Position numbers and translations under genes: made by a program | Assembly (NCBI RefSeq): GCF_031143425.1 | Contig: NC_090446.1 | Span: 1,026,429,066-1,026,493,065, forward strand | From: Pleurodeles waltl | Taxonomy: Eukaryota; Chordata; Amphibia; Caudata; Salamandridae | Length of the DNA stretch: 64,000 nucleotides | Reading direction: 5' to 3' | Notes under the pieces: model-generated | Told to the model about the DNA's origin: nothing | The model's input: the letters and a program-made list of their open reading frames with translations, nothing else | Databases searched by the model: none | Part shown: positions 36,290-44,563 of the stretch, one piece after another | How the letters are laid out: every line of letters starts with the position of its first letter | Position numbering within the stretch: the first letter of the stretch is position 1

Positions 36290-36597
36290 AATGGAGACCG
36301 CCGCCTCAAGCACCGCTGCACAGGGCACCGCCATCTCGAGCACCACTGAACAGGGCACCGCCATCTCAAGCACAGCTGAACAGGGCACCGCCATCTCAAG
36401 CACAGCTGAACAGGGCACCGCCGTCACAAGCACCGCTGAACAGGGCACCGCCGTCTCAAGCACCGCTGAACAGGGCATCGCCATCTCAAGCACCGCTGAA
36501 CAGGGCACCGCCGTCTCAAGAACCGCTGAACAGGGCACCGCCATCTCAAGCACCGCTGCACAGGGCACTGCCGTCTCAAGCACTGCTGACCCATGAG
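36290..36597 (+). repeat. 30-bp repeat in Myb B tail, about 10 copies
   Basis: GCACCGCTGAACAGGGCACC with CATCTCAA recurs every 30 bp. In one frame it gives TAISSTAEQG and in the other APLNRAPPSQ, and both are open across the repeat. The first continues the style of the upstream 33-bp repeat, so it is probably the original frame. Adjacent units are very similar, pointing to recent expansion or homogenisation. Confidence 0.9.
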
Positions 36598-36639
36598 CGG
36601 CAAGGGCACTGACGCAACTGAGTCCGTCACGGGGTGAAT

Positions 36640-37060
36640 GATGCACTCTGGGCACCATGCCCCCTCCAGAACCAGTGGAGACTGTCATCCACTACCTCTG
36701 TCCTTAGCAGGATGAAGCACTCTGGGCACAAAGCCCCATCCAGAACCAGTGGAGACTGTCATCCACTACCTCTGTCCTTAGCAGGATGAAGCACTCTGGG
36801 CACAAAGCCTCCTCCAGAACCAGTGGAGTATCACATCCACTACCTCAGTCCTTGGCAGGATGAAGCACTCTGGGCACAAAGCCCCCTCCAGAACCAGTGG
36901 AGTATCACATCCACTACCTCAGTCCTTGGCAGGATGAAGCACTCTGGGCACAAAGCCCCCTCTAGAACCAGTGGAGTATCACATCCACTACCTCTGTCCT
37001 TGGCAGGATGAAGCACTCTGGGCACAAGGCCCCCTCCAGAACCAGTGGAGACTGTCAACC
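36640..37060. repeat. 74-bp tandem repeat, about 5-6 copies
   Basis: GATGAAGCACTCTGGGCA recurs at 36711, 36785, 36859, 36933 and 37007, exactly 74 bp apart, with a diverged first copy near 36645. Units are nearly identical. It follows the Myb B stop and is probably 3' untranslated transposon sequence. Confidence 0.95.
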
Positions 37061-37061
37061 A

Positions 37062-37365
37062 CTTGAGAGACTGTGGCTTTGCACTCCCCAGGATTGAACA
37101 GTGGGCAAACCACCCACTGTAGAGACTTGTGATACTGTGGCTTTGCACTCCCCAGGATTGAACAGTGGGCAAACCTCCTACTGTAAAGACTTGTGAGACT
37201 TTGGCTTTGCCCTCCCCAGGATTGAACAGTGGGCAAATCACCCACTGTAGAGACTTGTGAGACTGTGGCTTTGCACTCCCCAGGATTGAACAGTGGGCAA
37301 ACCACCCACTGCAGAGACTTGTGAGACTGTGGCTTTGCACTCCCCAGGATTGAACAGTGGGCATG
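37062..37365. repeat. 64-bp tandem repeat, 5 copies
   Basis: CCAGGATTGAACAGTGGGCA recurs at a strict 64-bp period (the GGATTG core is at 37091, 37155, 37219, 37283 and 37347). It abuts the 74-bp array, sharing only the word ACTG/GAGACTGT at the junction. Units are nearly identical. Confidence 0.95.
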
Positions 37366-38207
37366 TGGCCCCCTCGTGGATTTGGTGTCGTGCACTCAAG
37401 CGGCTGAGGTGCCCACCCTTTCCCTCCCCCTGAGGTGTCTGTTTAGTTGCTCTCTGATGCCCCTGCAGTGTTCTCTCCGTCATAGTCGGGGATTTTGTGT
37501 GGGCCTCGCCCATACCGTGTGGTCCCAGTGTTCCACGGACTTTATTAGAGCACTACCTGGACTATTATGCTTGGCATATATTTTGTACATGGTGTATTTA
37601 TATGTTTCTGCCTACTTGCTTTTAATATATTACAATGGTCACACTCATTTTCTATTGTCTTTGCATTCTTCCGGGGAGGTTGGTGGGTGTAACTGTGATG
37701 TATTGATATGCAGTAGTGTGTGTGTTGTGGTGGGTGAGGGTGGGGGTGTTGAGTGTTGCGTGTCCCTGTTTTTTCCCTCCCCCTCCCCTGTGTCGTAGGT
37801 CTTCGCCGCCAGCGTTCATGCTCCTGGTAAAGGAGCAGGAAGACTATTGCAGGTAGAATTTGGAGTTCCGGATCCATGGCGTCCTCGTTCCTCGTGGGGT
37901 GTGTAGAGGTGAGCGTTTTTCCTTCGGGATTCCTGTTTCCGCTGTGTTTTTTATCCGCGGTGAATCCGCCCCGGAAAAGGTGGCGGATTGGCCTGTCATA
38001 ATAGTGTGGGCGGTACATTGTCTCCCGCCTGTCTGTTGGCGGTGACCCCCGCGCTGTTTGTTTCTACCGCCGTGGCGGTCGGAGTGTTAAAGTGGCTGTC
38101 TTTGTTGGCGGTTTCCGCCACAGTCATAATTGAATTTTTTTTAACGCCGGCCTGTTGGCGGTCTTACCGCCGCTTTAACTCCGACCACCAGGGTTGTAAT
38201 GACCACC

Positions 38208-38510
38208 TTAGATCTTGCCCATTGGGTCCCTGCAGTACAGCCACCCAATGCAAAATATCCCCAAACTATTCTTGTAAACTTTGGCGACTTTCGCATCAAG
38301 GAGCGCATCCTTCAACAAACAATCAAGAGTAAAATACACCAGATCCTTGGCGACTACACCTTGATATGTTGGTTACATCTGCTCATCGGAGGAGAGAACT
38401 GGAGGGAATGATTCCAGCATTTCAAAAAGCCAGAGCTCCGTCAGCACTTGTGCAGCAATCTAAACGTAACTTTTTTTTCAGACTCTTTTGCATTCGATTC
38501 AAAACCCTGA
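38208..38510 (+). pseudogene. L1-A ORF1 protein, C-terminal part
   Basis: From the TTA codon the frame encodes QTILVNFGDFRIKERILQQT, the beta-strand/helix start of the L1 ORF1 C-terminal domain. It runs to a TGA at 38409-38411, then on in frame to about 38510 (EFQHF-like segment, helical end). This piece is in the same frame as 29567-30481. Removing the transposon and one TTA copy would rejoin the reading frame. Confidence 0.8.
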
Positions 38511-38998
38511 TCGATCAGGACGAAGGAGGGGGGAGGGAGAGGAGGCGAAAAAATATAAATAAGAGAAGGGAAGGGGTGGGCACATCATGCAATAAGAGGG
38601 GTGATTTTGTTTGAGAATGGCGGATTCCGCAGAGTATAAATATAATGTGTTATCTTGGCACTTACATTCCAGTCCCTTTGCAGTCTATGGTTTCTAGGGG
38701 GCCATGCCAAGGCACCTGATTAGGAAAGGATGGGGTCGGGTGGGGGGTTGGTGATCCCAGATTGCCCAGACAGGAGGGCCCCAAGTGTTGGCCACCTAAG
38801 GGGCGGGGCGAGGGTTTAGGGGGTTGGGTGGGGGCAAGGGGCACAAGATCCTTCTTTACCATACTAAAATGTATCTATGCGTAACGTAGAATGACCAAGT
38901 ATACATTGCGGGTCCTACCATCCGGTGCAGGCCAAGGTCCAAACTTTCTCGTGGTTTCAGATTACTTAATATTTAGGCAATCTTTTATAAGAATCCAA
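38511..38998 (+). other. L1-A ORF1-ORF2 interval with G-rich tract
   Basis: No coding frame is supported. 38725-38840 is unusually G-rich on the plus strand, with several runs of three to six G (GGGTCGGGTGGGGGG and similar), which might allow a G-quadruplex. The ORF2 start ATG lies at 38999. Confidence 0.6.
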
Positions 38999-41900
38999 TG
39001 GCAAGGTTGAACTCCCCACTAAGAACAGTCTCCTGGAATGTCAATAGGCTTAACAATCGGAGGAAAAGGGCTGCTGGGTGCACTGCTTAATCGCTAAAGA
39101 AAGATTTATTTTCGACAGTTTTTATGTGCCTCTGATAGATGATCCAGCCCCTTATGTGGGACTGTTTCAATCCCTTTTGCAACTTCCAGGCAAGATTATT
39201 ATTGGTGGGGATTTTAACTTTCTTCAGGATCCATACATGGACTCCACTGTTAGGGGTAAAAAACAACACAAACCTAGAGTTGCAAAAATCTTTGAAGACT
39301 ACGTCAAAGTGTTGATGCTTGGTGATCTCTGGAGAATAAGTGCCCCAAATGAGAGAGACTATGGCCCTCATTCTGACATTGGCGGGCGGCGGTTGCCGCC
39401 CGCCTGCCGGGAACCGCCATATGGCCGCTCCGCGGTCGAAAGACCGCTGGGGCCATTCTGACTTTCCCGCTGGGCCGGCGGGCGCTAGCCAATATAGCGC
39501 CCGCCGGCCCAGCGGGAAAGAGGCCTGCAACACTGAAGCCGGCTCCGAATGGAGCCAGCGGTGTTGCAGGTGTGCGACGGGTGCAGTTGCACCCGTCGCG
39601 CTTTTCACTGTCTGCTAGGCAGACAGTGAAAAGCATACTGGGGCCCTGTTAGGGGGCCCCTGCACTGCCCATGCCAGTGGCATGGGCAGTGCAGGGGCCC
39701 CCAGGGGCCCCAGGACACCCGTTCCCGCCAGCCTCTTCCTGGCGGTAAAAACCGCCAGAAACAGGTTGGCGGGAAGGGGGTCAGAATCCCCATGGCGGTG
39801 CTGCTTGCATCGCCGCCATGGAAGATTTGGCCAACTGGGGAAAATCCGGCGGGAAACCGCCGGACCCGGTTTTCTGACCGCGGCGGTATGGCCCAGGAAG
39901 CACCGCCAGCCTGTTGGCGGTGCTTCCGTCATTTTAGCCCTGGCGGTCTTGGACCACCAGGGTTAGAATGACCCCCTATATGTGCATCTCAAGCCAGTTT
40001 AGAAGCACCTCCAGCATTGATTTTTTTCTGATATCTAAAACACTGCGCTTTAAGAACCAGTCAGCGAGGCATTCTGGTTTATCCAACCACGCCATCCTGG
40101 TGCTGGAAGTGTCCCTTTTCCCAGAAGGCTCTACCAGCAACTCCTCCAAGATGAGGGGTGGGTACAGGCCTCTAAAGTCAAAATAAGTGAATTCTTCAAA
40201 TATAATCAGGGATATTCATCTCTAGCTATGGTTTGGGATACATTTAAAGCCTTTTTTAGGGGCATCGTAATCTTTTCAGAGACAACAAGCCAGGGTTCTG
40301 GAAGAAGCAATGCAGAGGAGTTTAGCTATCTATCTTCATACTCCCACGGAAAACAATAGAAAATCTTTTGAATTAGCTAAACGGGCACTGTCCAACAGTT
40401 TTCTTAAGAAGGTTGACATGGGATATCAGACTTACTGACAGAAGGTATATGAAGAGAGTAATTTTACAGGCAACTTTCTGGCCTGGCAAGCTCGAGATCA
40501 AATTATAATCATTGATACATGCATTGAGGTGCCCTTTCCCTGGGGTGAGGCATACTGACCCCAGAGTTTTGGATAAAATCATGCTATAACATTATAGGCA
40601 AATTTATAGCCAATCCCAGGATATTGACCTTAAGGCCATTAGGAATTTCCTGGGGAAACTGGATATTCCTAGTCTTACGGAAGAAGACAGTGATGCTCTG
40701 AAACAGCCATTCACAAAGTGAGAACTCCTTGAGGTTGTGAAGAACCTCCCCATCCGGAAGGTTTGTGGACCTGATGGCTTTCCAGCTGAATTTTATAAAA
40801 GTTTCATGAATATATTTACAGATGATTTTTTTCTTTAATTAATGGCTTGCTTAAGGGCCAGCGGATCCCCAATTCTTGGTACTCACAGAATGTGGTTAGC
40901 TTTCCCAAAAAGAATAAGGACAGGGAAGACCCTAATGCATATCGTCCAATTTATTTGCTAAACATGGACTATAAAATTATCACAAAACTTTTAGCTAACA
41001 GGCTTAACGAGGTTGTCACTAAACTGGTGCACCCTGCTCAGAACGGGTTTATTGTTGGTCGACAACTTGCAACTAATACGCATTATTTAGCTGAGGCGCT
41101 TGACTATTTTGTTTTAACAAAATTTCTGCCATCATTCTGTTACTAGATGCAGAAAAAGCGTTTGATCTGGTTGTATGGGACACACTGTTTGAAATATTGT
41201 CTAGATACAAGGTGCCCTCTCAGGTTTTGCAATAATCCAAAGGCTGTATCAAAACTCTGAAGCCAATATCATAATTAACCCTGCCTGTATTTGTCAACTT
41301 CAAGTTCAACGCGGGACCCCTCAAGGGTGCCGCCTATCCCCTGTTCTCTTTGCTCTTTTCATCGGGACTTTAGCAATTAAAATCAGACAGAATAATCAGA
41401 TTCATCCGCCGCTGAATTCAAAGGGGAAGATCAAACTCTACGCGGATAATATAATTAGGTTTTTAGATGAAGAGCGGTCCTCCCAGGAAGAGGCTCTTAA
41501 GGTGCTCGCCGAATTTGAGCAAATTGGTGGCTACAAGATTAACATGAGTAAGACCAATATTATTCTTTGTGGCACTGCTTCCATTAGACTTCTTCCCGAA
41601 TTAATGCACTGTGTGAATACTAGGCTAAAAAGATACCTTGGGATCAATTTTTCATCCGAAATAGGTGATCTGTACGATCTCAACTACGCTCCTTTTTTCC
41701 TGAAAACTCAGGCCTTGCTTGCTTGGTGGAGGTCTCTCCCCCTCCCTATACTTGGCCGAATTGCATTGACTAAAATGTCCGTACTACCATTATTTAACTT
41801 TCTTTTTTTCGGCCATTCCTTGTGTATTAACATGTCTATTTTTAAAGAAATTAGAGTCTATGTTTGGCTAATTTATTTGGCAAAATCAGAAGGCCCGGGC

Positions 41901-42110
41901 TGCCTTAAGTACATTATATGCTGACAGAGAAAAGGGGGGCTTAGCACTACCAAATTTCAAAGATTATTATTTCCCCTTTTTCACACATTACTTTACTAAT
42001 TTTAAAGCTAACTAACCTATGGGCTGCCTATTTACTAAAGATTTTCGTGAATTAATTTGCAGGGAGCATGACATTACGAATCCTGCACTGTTGGTGAAAT
42101 CTCCAAAAAA
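38999..42110 (+). pseudogene. L1-A ORF2: endonuclease and reverse transcriptase, degenerate
   Basis: It begins with TVSWNVNRLNN (endonuclease start) and then stops near 39088. The middle of the endonuclease appears deleted before GGDFNFLQDP (39210). A MITE interrupts it at 39363-39976, after which SSIDFFLISKT continues. RT blocks follow: CGPDGFPAEFYK, AYRPIYLLNMDYKIITKLLA, QNGFIVGRQ, a DAEKAFDLV palm motif, and YADN near 41440, where YADD is expected. GINF and later L1-type segments extend to about 42110. The catalytic box change and many stops show a dead copy. The L1/Tx1-type call is from motif order. Confidence 0.85.
39363..39976. mobile_element. 614-bp palindromic MITE (Harbinger-type), copy 1
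   Basis: It starts GGCCCTCATTCTGAC, ends GTTAGAATGACCCCC, and is flanked by TAT on both sides. The interior consists of consecutive perfect hairpins: 39381-39390/39395-39404, 39463-39486/39496-39519 (24 bp), 39574-39585/39588-39599, 39601-39615/39619-39633 (15 bp) and 39652-39676/39678-39702 (25 bp). More follow towards the right. It is non-coding and very close to the copy at 56105-56713. It inserted in L1-A ORF2. Confidence 0.9.
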
Positions 42111-44070
42111 GGTTTGATATAAGATTTTTAAATGTTTTTTTTAAAGAAAATCTGAATCATTTAGAAGATATTCAATCCCATATGTGCACTTTCTTACTTG
42201 CGTGAATCCCCCAGTGTTTTCTTACCCAGAATCCTCAGCAAACCTCAAATCTAGCAAAAAAATCACATTCTTCCCACATTTCTGTGTGGGATCACCGGCA
42301 CAAATTTCCTACCACCCAACAGTCTCCAGGTAAAAATTATACTTCACTTGTGTAGGTGAGCCAAGTGCCTGTGACAGGGAATAGCCAAAACATGTAAAAA
42401 ATGTGGGGGAACAAAAGCGGGTCCAAAAGGGCAGTTTGAAAATAACTTGTTTAGGCTGACAAGTGGGGCAGAATTTTTTATGGTATAGATGCAACGAATC
42501 TGGGTGATAGGAATTTTGTGGATTCCTGCAGATTCCGGAAGGTTCCATTGCAAAAATGAAGGAAAAATTTGTGATTTCAAACAAAGTTGGAGGTTTGCAG
42601 GGCAAAATGGTGCGGGGTGCATGTGAAGCACACCACCTTGGACTCACCCAGATGTTTTGTTTTCAGATGTGTCTAGGTCTCGTAGATTTTTCTACATGGC
42701 AGCGTACCAAAGTCTTAAAAGTGCAGGCCTCACCATTCCAAGTGGGACGATTTTGAGAGTTAGACAAGCTCTCATGGCCCAAATGTAAAATCAAAACCCA
42801 AAATAATCAAATGTCGTCTTGCTTGCCTTGGGATAAGATGTTTTAGTGTGCGGGGGAAAGCTGAAAGACTGTTACCCCCTTCAGTTGGGGTGGGGGCATT
42901 ACCATGCCCATATTGGTTGGCAGCCACCACCCCACTATTTGCCCCCCCGGGGGTGGATCGGGGGTAATTGCCCCATCTGCCCACCCGTGGGCAGAACAAC
43001 TTTGTCCCCATTTATTTGGGGTGGGGGTATGGCCATACCCCCACCCTCTTTTTTTTAAATAAAAAATATTCCCTGGTCTCTGGTGAGCTTTCTGCCCCTT
43101 TGGGGGCAGATGCGCCTCACACAAATAGGCCAATCTGCCCACAAGGGGGGCAGAAATGGCCAACAATAATTTGCCACCATAGGGAGCGACCCTTGCCCAA
43201 GGGGCTGCCCCCTCCCAAATAAAACACACACACACCAATCCCTAGTGCCTGAGTGGTTTCCATCAGCCTAATAGAAACAGGCGGATCTGACCTCCAGGAG
43301 TGGCAGAAATGGGCTAAAATATATTTGCCCCCCAGGGGGGCAACCCTTCCCTAAGGGGTCGCTCCCCATCTGTAACAAATTAAAAAAAATAAAAATCCCT
43401 GGTGCCAAGTGGTTTCTGCCCGCCTTGAGGCAGATTGGCCTAGTAAAAATAGGCCAATCTGCCACCAAGAGGTGCAGAAATGACCTAAAATAAAATTGCC
43501 TCCCAGGGGAGCGATCCTTGCCTAACGGGTCGCTCCCCATTAGTAAAAAAAATAAAAATATCCCAGGTGCCTAGTGGTTTCTGCCCACTTGGGGGCAGAT
43601 CGGCCTAATTAAAATAGGCCAATCTGCCCATAAATTTGTCTCCAAGGGTCGATCAACACCTGTGTAAAACTAAAAAAAATATAGCCCTGGTGTCTATTGG
43701 GTTCTGCCGGGGGGGGGGGGCAGAAAAGCCCTTGCCAAAGGGGCCACTCCCCTTATACATAAACAACCAAAAAAAACATCCATGGCGTCTAGCGGGTACT
43801 TCTGCAGTCCGAATGCTTCATGATCGGGCTGCAGAACATCTCGAAGAGACATCAAAGGAAAGGAAAAGCCTTTCCTTTGATACCTGTGCCTGCCCCCAGC
43901 CCCTGATTGGAAGAGAAATGCAAAGCATTTCTCTGCTGATCCGCGCTGGAAGTGGGGGTGGACTCTGATGAGGTCAGCCCGCGATCGCGCACTGACATCA
44001 GACGGCACTAGGGGGGGGGCCGATCAGTGGGGGGTGGAAGGGAAAGCAATTCCCCTGAGAGCCCATACCC
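42111..44070 (+). mobile_element. Repeat X, right half with tandem hairpin units
   Basis: After the L1-A remnant an unrelated non-coding segment runs to the point where the array resumes (44071). 43060-43790 holds about six degenerate units, marked by CCCTGGTG..AGTGGTTTCTGCCC, at 43071, 43239, 43396, 43562, 43685 and 43779, with periods of about 160 bp shrinking to 94. Each unit holds GGGGCAG/CTGCCCC inverted pairs. Near the right end two hairpins are perfect: 43851-43863/43869-43881 and 43912-43921/43925-43934. The same unit type recurs at 52840-53260. Confidence 0.55.
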
Positions 44071-44408
44071 AATTTCTTTTCAACTTCAAAATATTTACGG
44101 TACATACCAAAAGGTGATCTCTCTTTTTTTTTTTACTTGGCAAAGACATTTTTCTTTTCAATTTGTTCGGAAATATCTCATTCTCGGTATATTATTCATC
44201 AAAGCTTAAAAAGCCAATCTCTCTCTTTCTCTCTCTCAATTTCTCTCTACCAATCTCTTTTTCAAAATTTCTCTCTCTGTCTTAGTAGCTCTCTCTCTTC
44301 CTTTCATCGCATAATGGGATGGAAGAATTAGAGAGAGATTGTTTTTTCAATGGTCTGTCCATACAATGACTTCAAAGCATCAAAATGGCAAGATGTTTGG
44401 TTCAAATA
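44071..44408 (+). repeat. tRNA-like tandem array, block 4
   Basis: It starts AATTTCTTTTCAACTTC, directly continuing the monomer broken at 23664. It includes a type A pyrimidine tract and palindrome (about 44305) and ends in GGTTCAAATA, where the L1-B element begins. Confidence 0.9.
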
Positions 44409-44563
44409 CAATATATTTGTATCTTTATTGAACATTTTTCATGTTACAGCTGCTAAAAACAGCATTCAACTGTTGTCCATAGTGCAACCAGCCTTCCCAA
44501 TATCATTCTAATACATCATATAAATAAGACACATCTAGTCTGATATTGTACGTTCCCGTTATG

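Larger units (their letters stand above)
33895..36612 (+). pseudogene. Harbinger Myb-like protein B with long repetitive tail
   Basis: The first visible exon (to 34163) encodes a SANT-type domain (WRAIGKDVRTLGVYHRRSTH, CRKRWGDIYRW) and PLMFRILAVAYPELDERL, like TSNARE1-type Myb proteins of vertebrates. Its start is missing. The donor GTGAGT at 34164 and an acceptor ending at 34541 have matching phases. The next exon runs to 36612. It has a Ser/Thr/Pro linker, a helix (EEAIDLLRSLTVGQ, ERQLQQTNVFLEGIHS), then a Pro/Ser/Thr-rich region with two tandem repeats. An in-frame TGA interrupts it at 35038-35040, and the repeat region seems frameshifted near 36200. It is unrelated in sequence to Myb A beyond the fold type. 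Confidence 0.8.
30482..38207 (+). mobile_element. Harbinger transposon, 7.7 kb, three gene remnants
   Basis: The element starts GGCCCTCATTACAAC and ends GTTGTAATGACCACC. TTA is duplicated at 30479-30481 and 38208-38210, the target duplication expected for PIF/Harbinger. Inside are a Myb/SANT gene (Myb A, plus), a DDE transposase (minus) and a second, different Myb-like gene (Myb B, plus) with a long repetitive tail. CCGCC-rich subterminal sequences match those of the MITEs in the window, so such an element could have mobilised them. The whole unit lies inside L1-A ORF1. Confidence 0.9.

Noticed and set aside
35246..36688. Valine/leucine-rich minus-strand frames opposite the Myb B tail
   Set aside because: They are the antisense of in-frame tandem repeats; the plus strand has splice-phase and domain support.
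36640..37365. CRISPR array
   Set aside because: The 74- and 64-bp units are directly abutting tandem copies without unique spacers, and the context is a eukaryotic transposon.
39087..39966. Several 90-170 aa frames across the palindromic MITE (and again at 56110-56708)
   Set aside because: They come from GC-rich inverted repeats and appear on both strands in both copies.
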